NCBI RefSeq assembly: GCF_004792665.1
Contig: NZ_SRZX01000001.1
Location: 1,116,001-1,180,000, forward strand
Source of the DNA: Marinobacter orientalis
GTDB lineage: Bacteria; Pseudomonadota; Gammaproteobacteria; Pseudomonadales; Oleiphilaceae
Length of the DNA: 64,000 bases
Direction of reading: 5' to 3'
The notes below the pieces were generated by a model. It searched no databases. It saw nothing but the letters and a program-made list of their open reading frames with translations, and had not been told where the DNA came from. Both the position numbers and the translations under genes were made by a program. Positions 48,949 to 60,506 of the stretch are shown in pieces. Each line of letters opens with the position of its first letter. The first letter of the stretch is position 1.

Positions 48949-49284
48949 TTAAAGCACTACATCCGAAATTGTCCGATACAAGGCTATTCGTTTTTCTTTG
49001 TCCTTCACTTTAAGTAAACGCTCGGCATCAGTTTTCGTAACCCATCCAATTGCTTTTCGAGCGCCTTGACTATTTCCCGGCCCGTAATCTCTCCATCCGG
49101 CAACACTCATTGCTCTGAGTCTGTCCAATGCATCCGCGAATGTATCAACATACACACCTGTCTCCTTCACTGGGTTTTCCCCAACTTTATAGCCCTCTCT
49201 TGCTTTCTGTTTGAGGTTGAAGGGCTCACAGCCGGTTTCTATTGTCGATACGGGAAACCGATCTTCCCTGGTTGATTTCAGCAT
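48949..49284 (-). CDS. Unknown 111-residue protein
   Basis: It starts MLKSTREDRFPVSTIETGCE after an AAGGAGTGAG site that sets the start at 49284; an in-frame ATG at 49302 lies upstream of that site. The protein is charged and without membrane segments; one phrase is AMSVAGWRDYGPGNSQGARK. It lies upstream of the interrupted lipoprotein gene, on the same strand, about 100 bases away. Not recognised. Confidence 0.55.
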   Translation of the reverse strand: MLKSTREDRFPVSTIETGCEPFNLKQKAREGYKVGENPVKETGVYVDTFADALDRLRAMSVAGWRDYGPGNSQGARKAIGWVTKTDAERLLKVKDKEKRIALYRTISDVVL

Positions 49285-49302
49285 TCTCACTCCTTGAAAC
49301 AA

Positions 49303-50121
49303 GTTTAGGTGGTAACAGCAAGCGGACAGAGATCTCAGTGACGGCGATTTTGCGAAAATTTGACCGCTTCGTGATTACGGTTTTTCAAACAATACTGCAA
49401 AATCCAATAAAACAGTAAATCAAAAGCTTAGCCCACCGATCAAACCCTTGTCACATAATCATTTGATCTCTGTTATCTGATCTGTGCCATCAATAGAACT
49501 GGGACTTTGCCGGGGGACGTATAAAGTAAGTACTTGCATCCTGGGCTAGGGTGAGCGGGTTCATCCAGGGCTCTTTTCGAATACGTAAAATTCATCATCC
49601 CGACAACGAGCAATCGGATATATAACGGTCGTTTGTTGGACACTCCCACAAACCACTAGGAAGGCGGGCATTTTGGCTTGTTTGGTGTTCAACAATCACG
49701 CACAACAAACTAGGAGCAGAAAAGGTACCTTTTATGATCGGATCCTGGATTCGATCCCGAACTACGAGACATTAACCCTGCGTTGGTAGGCTGCTAACCA
49801 TGGTTAGGGATTCGATTTTGAAGCGGCAGGGTGTCTAAATGCATGAAAAAGGTAGTTTGACCACAATGCCTGAAAAGAAATTTTGTCGTCCGTGTGACGC
49901 AAGGATTGGTGGCTGATCAAAATTATCGGCGAGTGACCATTGTCCACTGCGAGGCTCTACGAGGCAGGTTCAAGAGCGCAACAGGGCTGGGTTATAGGTT
50001 GTAGCTCATCTGCGTGATAAAATCAGGACCAACGGAAGCGAAAGCGTCCGAGTGCAGAGATACTGCATTTTAGAATGACTTTGAGTGAATCGATGTAGAT
50101 GAGCGGCGCTGTTGGGTTTAT
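49303..50121. other. Right-end gap of the island
   Basis: I see no supported gene or RNA in these roughly 820 bases, only short open frames without ribosome sites. Confidence 0.5.
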
Positions 50122-50139
50122 GTACCCAATATGTACCCA
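50122..50139. repeat. Right arm-type repeats (GTACCCA boxes)
   Basis: Two GTACCCA boxes at 50122 and 50133 are 11 bp apart, matching the spacing at 23857/23868. The sequence after the second box (GCCAGAA) is also shared with the left side, offset by one base. Confidence 0.65.
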
Positions 50140-50149
50140 GCCAGAAACG

Positions 50150-50176
50150 AAAAAGAGCCCATCCGAGGATGAGCTC
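50150..50176 (-). terminator. Terminator of tRNA-Pro supplied by the island
   Basis: On the minus strand a 10-bp stem with one mismatch (50155-50164 with 50167-50176) is followed by five T residues. It lies 15 bases after the tRNA and on the island side of the attachment repeat, so the island itself appears to bring the tRNA terminator. Confidence 0.7.
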
Positions 50177-50188
50177 TAAGTCGTTGAA

Positions 50189-50268
<80 letters not shown>

Positions 50269-50281
50269 ATCAACGGCCGGT

Positions 50282-50310
50282 ATTATACGGATTAAGTGGT
50301 GATTTACCAG
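50282..50310 (-). promoter_or_regulatory. Likely tRNA-Pro promoter
   Basis: A perfect -10 box TATAAT (minus strand, 50282-50287) lies 13 bases upstream of the mature 5' end. The -35 region around 50305-50310 is weak. Confidence 0.55.
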
Positions 50311-50327
50311 CCCCTCCCGGATTTCCC

Positions 50328-52409
50328 TTAACCGGCGGTCGGCAGTACCGAGATATCCGCCACCCGCAGGAACAGGTTCCGCAGCAGGTTGAGCATGGCC
50401 AGGCGGTTGTTGCGCACGGCCTCGTCGTCGGCCATCACCATGACTTCGTCGAAGAAGTTATCCACCGGTTCCCGCAGGCTGGCCAGGGAACTCAGAGCGG
50501 TGGCGTAGTCGCCCTTCCCGAACAGGGGCAGAACCTTCTCTGCCTGCTGGCGGATATGCTCTGCCAGGGCTATTTCCGCTTTCTCCTGCAACAGGTCGGT
50601 ATCGATGGTTTCACCAATGCTGTCGCCACCCTGCTTGGTGAGAATGTTGGACACCCGCTTGTTGGCGCCGGCCAGGGCCAGGGCTTCCGGCAGCTGACGG
50701 AAGGCTTCCACGGCTTTCACGCGGCGGTCAAAGTCCAGCGGGCGCGTGGGACGGCGGGCATGCACGGCCAGGTAGACCTCGGCACTGATGCCCTGCTCTT
50801 CATAGTGGGCGCGGAAGCGCTCCAGCATGTAGTCCACCACCGTATCGGCCACGCCGGTTTCGGTGATAGTACTGTGTTCTGCTTCTGCCCATTGGCATAG
50901 CGTCTGCAGGTCCAGCGGCAGTTCCCGCTCAATGATGATGCGCAGCACGCCGAGGGAGGCGCGGCGCAGGCCGAAGGGGTCGCGGGTGCCCGACGGTGGC
51001 TGGTTGATGCCGAACAGGCCCACCAGGGAATCAATGCGATCGGCAATCGCCACGGCGCAGCCGGTCAGGCTGGCGGGCAGGTCATCACCGGCAAAACGGG
51101 GCATGTACTGTTCGTTCAGGGCGCTGGCCACGTCTTCGTTTTCACCGTCGTTGGCGGCGTAGTAATGGCCCATGATGCCCTGAAGATCGGTGAACTCCAG
51201 CACCATTTCGGTGACCAGGTCGGTTTTGGCCAGCATGGCAGCGCGCTCGGCCAGCACCGGATCGCTGCCGATGGCATCGGCGATTTTCCTCGCCAGCGCG
51301 GCAACCCGTACAGACTTGTCATAGAGGCTGCCCAGCCTGTCCTGGAATACGATCGGCTTGAGCTGCTCGATGCGGTCTTCCAGCCTGATCCTGCGGTCGG
51401 TGTCGTAGAAGAAGGCAGCATCGGACAGGCGCGGGCGGATGACCTTTTCGTTGCCGGAGATCACCTGGCCCGGGTCCTTGCTTTCCAGGTTGGCGACGGT
51501 GATGAACAGCGGCAGCATCCTGCCGTCGGTAGAGATCACGTGGAAATACTTCTGGTGTTCCTTCATGGAGGAGATCAATGCCTCGGCGGGTACTTCCAGG
51601 AAGCGTTCCTCGAAGCGGCCCATCAGCGGTACCGGCCATTCGTTCAGTGCGGTGACTTCGTCCAGCAGATCTTCATCGATGACCGCCTGGCCACCGGCTT
51701 CGTGTCTGGCTATTGCCATTACGCCGTCGCGAATCTGTTCGCGGCGTTCGGCAAAATCGGCAATGACGTAGCCTTCCTGGCGCAGTACCACTTCGTAGTC
51801 ACCGGGGGTGGGAACAATCAGCGACCGGGGGCAATGGAAACGGTGGCCATGGGTCTTGTTGCCCGGCGTCAGCCCCATGATCGGGGTTTCAATCACCTTA
51901 TTGCCGAACAGCATGATGGCCCAGTGGACCGGCCGCACGAATTCGGTGCGGTGGGCTCCCCAGCGCATGCGTTTGGGAATGGGCAGGGCGGCGAGGGACT
52001 GGTCTACCAGTTCCGGCATCAGATCGACGGTGGGGCGGCCTTTTTCGATGGTGCGATAGACCACCCAGGCGCCCTTGTCGGTTTCCAGGGTGTCGAGCTG
52101 GTCAGGTGTTATTCCCAGGGAGGTGGCGAAACCTGTGAGCGCCCGGGTGGGGTTGCCGGAGTCGTCGAAGGCGGCCTTTACGGCCGGGCCGCGTTTTTCC
52201 ACCGGTTTGTCGGGTTGTGCGTCTTCCAGGTCCCGTACCCGCACGGCGAGCCGGCGTGGTGCGGCAAAGGCTTCCACCTTGCCAAAGCGGATACCGGCCT
52301 CTTCCAGGCCCCTGGCAATGCCATGGCTAAAAGCGTCAGACAGCGGCTTGAGGGCCTTGGGGGGCAGTTCTTCGGTGCCCAGTTCGACCAGAAAATCCTG
52401 TGTTGCCAT
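50328..52409 (-). CDS. glyS: Glycyl-tRNA synthetase beta subunit
   Basis: This 693-residue beta chain of the alpha2-beta2 glycyl-tRNA synthetase carries tRNA-binding and editing-like regions. The start FLVELGTEELPPKAL is the family signature; LLDEVTALNEWPVPLMG, FAGDDLPASLTGCAVAIADR and GTRDPFGLRRASLG are also conserved. It follows glyQ with 2 bases between them, a usual two-gene operon. The length matches E. coli GlyS (689). Confidence 0.97.
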   Translation of the reverse strand: MATQDFLVELGTEELPPKALKPLSDAFSHGIARGLEEAGIRFGKVEAFAAPRRLAVRVRDLEDAQPDKPVEKRGPAVKAAFDDSGNPTRALTGFATSLGITPDQLDTLETDKGAWVVYRTIEKGRPTVDLMPELVDQSLAALPIPKRMRWGAHRTEFVRPVHWAIMLFGNKVIETPIMGLTPGNKTHGHRFHCPRSLIVPTPGDYEVVLRQEGYVIADFAERREQIRDGVMAIARHEAGGQAVIDEDLLDEVTALNEWPVPLMGRFEERFLEVPAEALISSMKEHQKYFHVISTDGRMLPLFITVANLESKDPGQVISGNEKVIRPRLSDAAFFYDTDRRIRLEDRIEQLKPIVFQDRLGSLYDKSVRVAALARKIADAIGSDPVLAERAAMLAKTDLVTEMVLEFTDLQGIMGHYYAANDGENEDVASALNEQYMPRFAGDDLPASLTGCAVAIADRIDSLVGLFGINQPPSGTRDPFGLRRASLGVLRIIIERELPLDLQTLCQWAEAEHSTITETGVADTVVDYMLERFRAHYEEQGISAEVYLAVHARRPTRPLDFDRRVKAVEAFRQLPEALALAGANKRVSNILTKQGGDSIGETIDTDLLQEKAEIALAEHIRQQAEKVLPLFGKGDYATALSSLASLREPVDNFFDEVMVMADDEAVRNNRLAMLNLLRNLFLRVADISVLPTAG

Positions 52410-52411
52410 GA

Positions 52412-53431
<1,020 letters not shown>

Positions 53432-53557
53432 GACGTTTGCCTGCTGGTCAGTCTGTGTGTGGCGCCCGGGCATCTGGCCGGAGCACTCTGAAAAAAAAGG
53501 GATTATACGCCTGCGAATCGCGTATTTCTAAGTTCGGTTCAAAGGTCTGCTTTTGCA

Positions 53558-54961
53558 CTAGAAGAAGGTCAGCCCCACCTGGAAAAGTTTTTCCACATCC
53601 CGTATCCGGGTTTTGTCCACCAGGAACAGGATTACATGGTCATCGGGCTGGATCCGCAGGTGATCATGGGCAATAAGCACTTCGTTGTGGCGGACGATGG
53701 CGCCGATCGTAGTGCCTTCCGGAAGATTGATCTCGTCGAGGCGTTTCCCCACCACCTTGGAGGACCGGTGGTCGCCGTGGGCAATGGCTTCGATTGCCTC
53801 GGCCGCACCCCTGCGCAGTGAGTGAACGTTTACTACGTCACCACGGCGCACGTGTGTGAGCAGGCTGCCGATGGTGGTTTGCTGGGGCGAGATTGCCACA
53901 TCAATATCGCCACCCTGGATCAGGTCGACGTAATCCGGGTTGTTGATCAGGGTCAGTACCTTGCGGGCACCCAGGCGCTTTGCCAGGAGCGAGGCCATGA
54001 TGTTGGCTTCATCATCGTTGGTGACGGCACAGAACACATCGGTATTCTCGATGTTTTCTTCCAGCAGGATGTCCTTGTTGGCAGCGTTGCCTTCAAGTAC
54101 CACCGTCTTGCGAAGGTTTTCGGACAGCATCACGCAACGTTCGTGGTCGCGTTCCAGCAATTTCACCTGGAAGCGGGATTCCAGGGTGTGGGCAAGGCGT
54201 TGGCCGATGTTGCCGCCACCGCAGATGAAAATGCGCTTGTAAGGCTTCTCCAGTGGCTGCAGCTCACTCATCACCGAACGGATATGGTCCGAAGCGGCAA
54301 TAAAGAACACCTCGTCGCCGTCCTCGATGACCGTGTCGCCGCGGGGCATGATGGCCCGCCCTTTTCTGAAAATGGCAGCAACCCGGGTCTCGATTTTCGG
54401 CATGTGAGTCCGCAGGTAGGACAGCTCGTGTCCCACCAGTGGTCCGCCTTCTGTGGCGCGGATGGCAACCAGCTGGGTCAGCCCCTTCGAGAATTCCAGC
54501 ATCTGCAGAGCGCCGGGATATTCGATCAACCGGGTAATGTGTTTGGTGACCAGGTGTTCCGGGCTGATCAGAACGTCGAGGGGGAAGCCCCGCAGGCTGT
54601 CCAGGTCCTTTTTCTGGTCGCGCTGGTAGAACAGTTCCGGCTTTGCCAGGTAGGCATTGGCCCTGACCCGGCAGATGGTGGTGGGTGTTTTATACAGCAG
54701 CTTGGATACCTGGCAGGCCACCATGTTGACCTCATCGCTGTTGGTGACGGCGATGAGCATATCCGCATCTTCCGCGCCCGCCTGTCTCAACACGGTGGGA
54801 AAGGACGCCTTGCCCTGGACCGTGCGAATGTCGAGACGATCCTGAAGCTCCCGCAGGCGGGCACTGTCGCTGTCGATCACGGTAATGTCATTGGCTTCGT
54901 TGGCGAGGTTTTCTGCGAGTGTACCGCCCACCTGGCCGGCGCCGAGAATCAGGATTTTCAT
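53558..54961 (-). CDS. trkA: Trk potassium uptake regulator TrkA
   Basis: This is a cytoplasmic NAD-binding regulator of the TrkH/TrkG potassium channel. The 467 residues contain two copies of the RCK unit: Rossmann motifs [15 protein letters not shown] at the start and [15 protein letters not shown] near residue 240, each followed by a TrkA_C domain. Its start overlaps the end of rsmB (ATGA-type, 4 bases), so the two are translationally coupled, a common arrangement in gammaproteobacteria. Confidence 0.96.
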   Translation of the reverse strand: MKILILGAGQVGGTLAENLANEANDITVIDSDSARLRELQDRLDIRTVQGKASFPTVLRQAGAEDADMLIAVTNSDEVNMVACQVSKLLYKTPTTICRVRANAYLAKPELFYQRDQKKDLDSLRGFPLDVLISPEHLVTKHITRLIEYPGALQMLEFSKGLTQLVAIRATEGGPLVGHELSYLRTHMPKIETRVAAIFRKGRAIMPRGDTVIEDGDEVFFIAASDHIRSVMSELQPLEKPYKRIFICGGGNIGQRLAHTLESRFQVKLLERDHERCVMLSENLRKTVVLEGNAANKDILLEENIENTDVFCAVTNDDEANIMASLLAKRLGARKVLTLINNPDYVDLIQGGDIDVAISPQQTTIGSLLTHVRRGDVVNVHSLRRGAAEAIEAIAHGDHRSSKVVGKRLDEINLPEGTTIGAIVRHNEVLIAHDHLRIQPDDHVILFLVDKTRIRDVEKLFQVGLTFF

Positions 54962-56259
54962 GGTTCAGGTTTCTCCAGCACGGCGTAAAAGAATCCATCG
55001 TGGCTTTCAGCAGCAGGTAGCAGCTGGCGGCCGGTATCCATGTCACGGCCCCAGGGTACATCCGGTTTGACCAGAGCTGCGTCGTTCTGCTGCTTCAGGA
55101 ATCGACGGATTATACGGTGGTTTTCCTGCGGGAACACGGAACAGGTGGCATAGACCAGACGCCCGCCCGGGGCAAGCACCTGCCACATGGCCTCCAGCAG
55201 GCCCAGCTGGATATCGGCCAATGGCACAATATCGGATTCCCGCCGCAACAGCTTGATATCCGGATGCCGGCGGATCACACCGGTGGCGCTGCAGGGAACA
55301 TCCAGCAGGATGCGGTCAAACGGCCGCCGGTCCCACCACCGGTCGATATCTGCTGCATCTGCCTGTTCGAGTGTGGCTGTCAGGTCCAGCCGGTCCAGGT
55401 TTTCCTGCACCCGGGGCAGCCGATCAGCGGACTCATCGATAGCCACCACTTCCGCCAGTTCCGCGCAGCTTTCAAGGATAGCGCAGGTTTTGCCACCGGG
55501 CGCGGCACAGGCATCCAGCACCCGTTGGCCGGGGGCCAGATCCATCAGGGCGGTACAGAGCTGGGCGGCTTCGTCCTGGACGCTGACCGCGCCATCGGCG
55601 AACCAGGGCAGGTGGTCCACCGGCACAGGTGAGGCAAGCTGAATGCCATAGGGTGCGAACAGGGTGGCGGCAGCGTCGATACCGGCGTCGGCGAGAAGCT
55701 GAAGATAGTCATCACGGATAAAACGGCGGGCATTGACCCGCAGGGTCATGGGCGCCTGGGCGTTGTTGGCCTCAAGAATGGCCCGCCAGTCACCGGGCCA
55801 GTTGTGGCGCAATTTTTCCAGCATCCAGCGGGGATGGCTGAAGCGGGCACTGTCGTCGGGCCAGTCCGGCTCCCCTTCCCGTTCCGCTGCTCTTAACACA
55901 CCGTTAACCAGGCCCGTCAGATGGGGTTTGTCGAGGGCGCGGCAGGCTTCCACGGTTTCATTAAGCACCGCGTAGGTGGCCTGTTGGCTGAAGCGAAGCT
56001 GGAACAGGGCCACCAGCATCAGATGGTGCACAATCCGGTCCGGTTTACGCAGTGGCTTGTTCAGGCGCGCCTGGAGTTCGGCATCGAGCCGGTGAAACCA
56101 GCGGCAGGTGCCGTAACACAGGGCCTGGAGTTGCGGGCGTTCGTTGTCGGCGACGTCATCAAGGGCCAGGGGCAGGCACTGGGTCAGTGACTGGCCATTT
56201 TCCACGGATTGCAGAACCCGGGCGGCCACGGCGCGCATCGGCTGGCCCCGGTCGTTCAT
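54958..56259 (-). CDS. rsmB: 16S rRNA m5C967 methyltransferase
   Basis: RsmB (Sun/Fmu) methylates C967 of 16S rRNA. The N-terminal NusB-like RNA-binding domain ([19 protein letters not shown]) precedes the methyltransferase, with SAM motif [29 protein letters not shown] with the PC motif, and the catalytic cysteine in [11 protein letters not shown]. The length of 433 residues is typical. It follows fmt directly. Confidence 0.96.
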   Translation of the reverse strand: MNDRGQPMRAVAARVLQSVENGQSLTQCLPLALDDVADNERPQLQALCYGTCRWFHRLDAELQARLNKPLRKPDRIVHHLMLVALFQLRFSQQATYAVLNETVEACRALDKPHLTGLVNGVLRAAEREGEPDWPDDSARFSHPRWMLEKLRHNWPGDWRAILEANNAQAPMTLRVNARRFIRDDYLQLLADAGIDAAATLFAPYGIQLASPVPVDHLPWFADGAVSVQDEAAQLCTALMDLAPGQRVLDACAAPGGKTCAILESCAELAEVVAIDESADRLPRVQENLDRLDLTATLEQADAADIDRWWDRRPFDRILLDVPCSATGVIRRHPDIKLLRRESDIVPLADIQLGLLEAMWQVLAPGGRLVYATCSVFPQENHRIIRRFLKQQNDAALVKPDVPWGRDMDTGRQLLPAAESHDGFFYAVLEKPEP

Positions 56260-57195
56260 TCAGTGCAGCTCCTGGCCGGGCATCAGTATTTCCCTGCCGC
56301 CGTTGATCAGGTCGTTGGCCGATTGCGGGCGCGAGCCGGGCAGTTGCAACCGGGTAATTCTCAGGGACTCCAGACCACAGGCAATGTCGATGCCTTTGCG
56401 GCTGCGGCGGATAACGGTGCCAGGGTGTCTGTCACTGGTGTCTTCCAGAACCCCGGCCTGGTGAATGCGGATGCGCAGGTCGTCGAGATCGGTGTAGGTG
56501 CCCGGCCAGGGATTGAAGGCACGTATCAGCCTGCCAATCGTGGGTGCGTCCAGGGTCCAGTCGATATGGCCTTCTTCCTTACTGAGCTTGCTGGCGTAAC
56601 AGGCCTGCGCTTCGTCCTGGACTTCGCCCCGCAGTTCGCCTTTTTCCAGGTGCTCCAGCGCCTTTACAATGGCCTCACCACCCAACTCCGCCAGGCGGTC
56701 ATGGAGGCTGCCACCGGTGTCGTCTTCCTCAATCGGGGTAATGGCCTTCAGTAACATCTCACCGGTGTCCAGGCCGGCATCCATCTGCATGATGGTGATG
56801 CCGGTCTCGCGATCACCGGCGGCGATCGCGCGCTGGATCGGAGCGGCGCCGCGCCAGCGGGGTAACAGCGAAGCGTGGATGTTCAGGCAGCCATGGCGCG
56901 GGATATCCAGAACCGCCTGGGGCAGGATCAGCCCGTAGGCCGCCACGATCATGACGTCTGCCTCCAGTGCCTGCAGTTCTTCCCGGGCTTCGGCGTTTTT
57001 CAGGGACCGGGGCTGGAATACCGGAATACCGGCGTCCAGGGCCACCTGTTTGACCGGGCCGGCTGTCAGCTTGCGGCCACGGCCGGCGGGCCGGTCGGGC
57101 TGGGAGTAGACACCAACCACCTGGTGGCGGGTTGCAAGCAATGCCTTGAGTGCAGTGGCTGCAAAATCGGGAGTGCCGGCAAAAACAAGTCGCAA
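56260..57195 (-). CDS. fmt: Methionyl-tRNA formyltransferase
   Basis: Fmt formylates initiator Met-tRNA using 10-formyl-THF. The 311-residue protein starts MRLVFAGTPDFAATALKALL and has the catalytic signature NIHASLLPRWRGAAPIQRAI, with the essential N, H and later D. The C-terminal tRNA-binding domain follows. It stops one base before rsmB starts and is preceded by def, the standard order. Confidence 0.97.
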   Translation of the reverse strand: MRLVFAGTPDFAATALKALLATRHQVVGVYSQPDRPAGRGRKLTAGPVKQVALDAGIPVFQPRSLKNAEAREELQALEADVMIVAAYGLILPQAVLDIPRHGCLNIHASLLPRWRGAAPIQRAIAAGDRETGITIMQMDAGLDTGEMLLKAITPIEEDDTGGSLHDRLAELGGEAIVKALEHLEKGELRGEVQDEAQACYASKLSKEEGHIDWTLDAPTIGRLIRAFNPWPGTYTDLDDLRIRIHQAGVLEDTSDRHPGTVIRRSRKGIDIACGLESLRITRLQLPGSRPQSANDLINGGREILMPGQELH

Positions 57196-57273
57196 GGGCT
57201 ATCGTTCCATGGTCTGTCGAATACGAAAAGACCGGGTATGCACCCGGTCCCCATTTACTCTGTCCTGGCGGTC

Positions 57274-57777
57274 TCAGGCACTTTTCTTGTGGAGCTTTTC
57301 CAGTTTCTTGCGAATCCGGGTGCGCTTCAGTGAGCTCAGGTAGTCCACAAACAGCTTGCCGTTGAGGTGGTCCATTTCATGCTGGATACAGACTGCCAGC
57401 AGGCCGCGGGCTTCCAGTTCAAACGGTTTGCCGTCGCGATCGATGGCCCTGATCCGGCAGTGTTCAATCCGCGCGACTTCTTCATAGAAGCCCGGCACGG
57501 AGAGGCAGCCTTCCTGCATCTCTTCAGGCTCGCCATCGAGGACTTCCACCTCCGGGTTGATGAATACCCGCGGCTCGCTCCTGTCATCGGACAGGTCCAT
57601 CACAATGATCTGCCTGTGCACGTTGACCTGGCTGGCTGCAAGGCCAATGCCGGGCGCATCGTACATGGTCTCGAACATGTCGTCGATCAGCTTGCGGGTC
57701 TCGTCGGTCACCTCATCCACCGGCCTGGCAATGGTGCGTAAGCGGGGATCAGGGTATTCGAGAATATCTAGTATCAT
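57274..57777 (-). CDS. def: Peptide deformylase
   Basis: Def removes the formyl group from new proteins. All three motifs are intact: [17 protein letters not shown] with the metal-binding cysteine, and HEMDHLNG with the two metal histidines and catalytic glutamate. At 167 residues it matches the E. coli enzyme (169). First gene of the def-fmt-rsmB-trkA operon. Confidence 0.97.
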   Translation of the reverse strand: MILDILEYPDPRLRTIARPVDEVTDETRKLIDDMFETMYDAPGIGLAASQVNVHRQIIVMDLSDDRSEPRVFINPEVEVLDGEPEEMQEGCLSVPGFYEEVARIEHCRIRAIDRDGKPFELEARGLLAVCIQHEMDHLNGKLFVDYLSSLKRTRIRKKLEKLHKKSA

Positions 57778-58149
57778 GGCGCTCGTACTTTTGGTGTCTG
57801 TATCTGATTTCCACCGTTATCTTTTGTAACGGTGTGAAAACTGTGTCCGAAATGCGACAGCGTACTGCGCATTTTCCGATCCCGTGACTATTATGATCGG
57901 GATGAAAGAGCCGATTTCAACAGTTTATCGTCTTTCACAAAAGTATTATCCCTCAATTCGCTCATTGAGTACAAACTGATCAGTTGATAGCTAAAAGCTT
58001 TTGACAGTGACGTAGAATTTACTGGAAGAACAAAAGATAACATCACAATTTACGAGACATCTTCTATAGTAGTGGTATAAAAGGCCCATACCGGCTCATA
58101 CCAAGAACAGAATCCAACGATTCAAGGCACGCGATCAAGGACTTAAACA
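57778..58149. promoter_or_regulatory. Divergent promoter region between def and the LysM gene
   Basis: These 372 bases must hold promoters for both divergent units. A perfect TTGACA lies at 58001-58006 but has no good partner box at normal spacing; TATAGT at 58065-58070 is a possible -10 for the LysM gene. I could not assign a complete promoter. Confidence 0.45.
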
Positions 58150-59166
58150 ATGAGGAAACTGCTGTACGCTCTGGCAGCAAGCATGTTGCTGCTAACTTCC
58201 TGGGCCCATGCCGCCCCGGATCTGAGGTCCGATCATCCCGAGCGTTACACTGTCGTGAAGGGTGACACCCTGTGGGATATTTCGGCACGTTTTCTGAACA
58301 ATCCCTGGTACTGGCCTGAAATCTGGCATGTGAATCCTCAGGTAGAGAATCCTCACCTCATCTATCCTGGTGACGAGTTGGCGCTGGTCTATATCGACGG
58401 CCAGCCGCGCGTCACCAAGGTGTCCAGTGACCGTGTGGTCAAGCTGTCGCCCAAGGTAAGGTCCGAGCCCATCGATACACCGATTCCCGCCATACCCCTG
58501 GATGCAATCAGCAGTTTCCTGTCAGACACCCGAATTGTTGATGCGGACAAGCTCAACGGCGCGCCCTACGTGCTTGAAGGCGAGGATGGACGCATCATTA
58601 CCGGAGCTGGTGATCGTGTCTATGCCCGTGGCGAAAAACCTGCGAATAACGTGGGTATTTTCCGCCGCAGCAAGGAGTTCCGGGATCCGGAAACCGGGGA
58701 ATTCCTTGGTCTTGAGGCCCGCAGCATCGCCAGTGGCGAGATTATTGCAGAAAACAGCGACGTGCTGACTCTCAGTCTCAGGAAGTCCAGCGAGGAGGTG
58801 CGAATCGGCGACCGCCTGCTGGTCAGCGAAGACCGTCGTATCACCACAAGTTTTGTACCCAGCCCGCCGGATGATGATATTGAGGGCCGGATGATCTCCG
58901 TCGAGGGTGGTGTCAACCAGATCGGCCAGTACGATGTGGTTGCCATTAACCGCGGGGAACGTGAAGGCCTGGAACAGGGTAATGTCATGGCGGTTCTCAA
59001 GAACGGTAACCTGGTGCGCGATCCGGTGACCAACGAGACCATCGAGCTGCCCTCCGAGCGTGCCGGTCTGCTGATGATCTTCCAGACTTACGAGAAAATG
59101 AGCTATGGTCTGGTTCTGCAGGCTACGCGCCCGTTGTCGGTGGGGGACAGGGTGACCAACCCCTGA
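58150..59166 (+). CDS. LysM-domain exported protein
   Basis: This 338-residue protein has a signal peptide (MRKLLYALAASMLLLTSWAH, cut near AHA-AP) and one LysM domain (YTVVKGDTLWDISARFLNNP, then IYPGDELAL), which binds peptidoglycan. The rest is beta-rich and not catalytic in appearance. LysM genes of this type are commonly divergent from def and upstream of dprA. It ends before a strong terminator. Confidence 0.9.
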   Translation: MRKLLYALAASMLLLTSWAHAAPDLRSDHPERYTVVKGDTLWDISARFLNNPWYWPEIWHVNPQVENPHLIYPGDELALVYIDGQPRVTKVSSDRVVKLSPKVRSEPIDTPIPAIPLDAISSFLSDTRIVDADKLNGAPYVLEGEDGRIITGAGDRVYARGEKPANNVGIFRRSKEFRDPETGEFLGLEARSIASGEIIAENSDVLTLSLRKSSEEVRIGDRLLVSEDRRITTSFVPSPPDDDIEGRMISVEGGVNQIGQYDVVAINRGEREGLEQGNVMAVLKNGNLVRDPVTNETIELPSERAGLLMIFQTYEKMSYGLVLQATRPLSVGDRVTNP

Positions 59167-59197
59167 CGAGTTGACCATTGATGTCAGGACGATGTTG

Positions 59198-59227
59198 AAA
59201 AGGAGCCGCCTCGCCGGCTCCTTTTTT
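59198..59227 (+). terminator. Terminator after the LysM gene
   Basis: GGAGCCG (59202-59208) pairs with CGGCTCC (59215-59221), with A4 before and T6 after. Confidence 0.88.
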
Positions 59228-59301
59228 GTGGCATAATCCGGGCCGGTCCCGCCAGGAAGGCGGGCTCCGTCACCAGTATCTGATCCATGGAAGGATGTGC
59301 C

Positions 59302-60480
59302 ATGCCCGCAACGATTCCCGCCCAGTCAAATCCGGGCCTGTTCCGGTCGGAAACCGGCTTCTGGTTACTGCTGTCCTGTCTGCCGAAATTCGGTGTCCGC
59401 CGCCAGCAGGCGATAACTGAGCATTTTGGGGATTTCCACGGGTTACTGACCCGTAATGCCGCCACCCTGAAAGCGATCGGTCTGGCAGCAGAAACCATCG
59501 AGGCCCTGGAAGCCTGGCGTCGCCAGGATCGCCACCATCCGGTGGTTGCCGCTGCTGTCGCCATCTACAGGGATTGCCTCAGGACCGGAACGGTTATCCT
59601 GACCATGGCGGATGCGGATTACCCTGATCCTTTGAGGCATATCCAGGATCCACCACTGGTGCTTTACCTGCGTGGTGACCGGACGCTTCTGGGGCGGGAA
59701 CAGATCGGTATCGTCGGCAGCCGCAATGCGACCAGGGCCGGGCTGGAACATGCCCGCTCCTTCGCTGCAGCGCTGGGCAGGAAAGGGCTGCTGGTGACCA
59801 GCGGGCTGGCTCTGGGTGTCGATGGTGCCGCCCACTCCGGCGCACTGGATGCCGGCTTTGCGACCGTGGCCGTCATCGGCAATGGCGTTGACCGACCCTA
59901 CCCCTATCGCCATCGCACGCTCAGCGCACGCATCGCTGCGGAAGGTGTCATTGTCTCTGAGTACCCGCCAGGCACCTCTGCCAAAGCCGGTCATTTTCCC
60001 CGCCGAAACCGGATTATCAGCGGCCTCAGTCGGGGCATCCTGGTAGTGGAGGCAGGCCTGAAAAGTGGCTCGCTGATTACCGCCCGTCTTGCGCTGGAAC
60101 AGGGCCGGGAGGTCTTTGCCATTCCCGGCTCGGTACACAATCCCCTGGCGCGGGGATGCCATGAGCTGATCCGGCAGGGCGCAAAGCTGGTGGAAACGGT
60201 GGATGACATCTGTGACGAGCTGGGCACCTGGTGGAGTGCGCAGGGCCCAGGGGAAGGGCCCGACATGGCTACGGAGAAGCAACCGGAAAACGCGATAATG
60301 ACAGGATTGGACGCCCGGGAAATCGCGGTGCTGGAGGCTTTAGGGTATGATCCGCAATCAACCGATGACTTATGTTCAGTGACAGGCCTCCCCGCCGACC
60401 AGCTGATGCAGTCGCTGCTGCTTCTGGAGCTCCAGGGGCTGGTGGATGCTGCCCCCGGAGGGTTTCAGCGGATTGCCTGA
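59302..60480 (+). CDS. dprA: DNA processing protein DprA (Smf)
   Basis: DprA loads RecA on incoming single-stranded DNA during natural transformation. The 392-residue protein has a SAM-like N-terminus, the Rossmann core (GIVGSRNATRAG, VTSGLALGVDGAAHSGA, VIGNGVDRPYPYRH, GSLITARLALEQGREVFAIP) and a C-terminal winged helix. The ATG at 59302 with AAGGA upstream is preferred over 59287. It heads the dprA-tsaC-hemF-aroE set. Confidence 0.95.
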   Translation: MPATIPAQSNPGLFRSETGFWLLLSCLPKFGVRRQQAITEHFGDFHGLLTRNAATLKAIGLAAETIEALEAWRRQDRHHPVVAAAVAIYRDCLRTGTVILTMADADYPDPLRHIQDPPLVLYLRGDRTLLGREQIGIVGSRNATRAGLEHARSFAAALGRKGLLVTSGLALGVDGAAHSGALDAGFATVAVIGNGVDRPYPYRHRTLSARIAAEGVIVSEYPPGTSAKAGHFPRRNRIISGLSRGILVVEAGLKSGSLITARLALEQGREVFAIPGSVHNPLARGCHELIRQGAKLVETVDDICDELGTWWSAQGPGEGPDMATEKQPENAIMTGLDAREIAVLEALGYDPQSTDDLCSVTGLPADQLMQSLLLLELQGLVDAAPGGFQRIA

Positions 60481-60506
60481 CCTGTATTCAGTGACCTGAC
60501 GATCCC

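Noticed and set aside
53822..54988. Long plus-strand frame opposite trkA
   Set aside because: Antisense shadow; trkA has complete family motifs.
58001..58029. Sigma-70 promoter at TTGACA
   Set aside because: No -10 box at 16-18 bp spacing.
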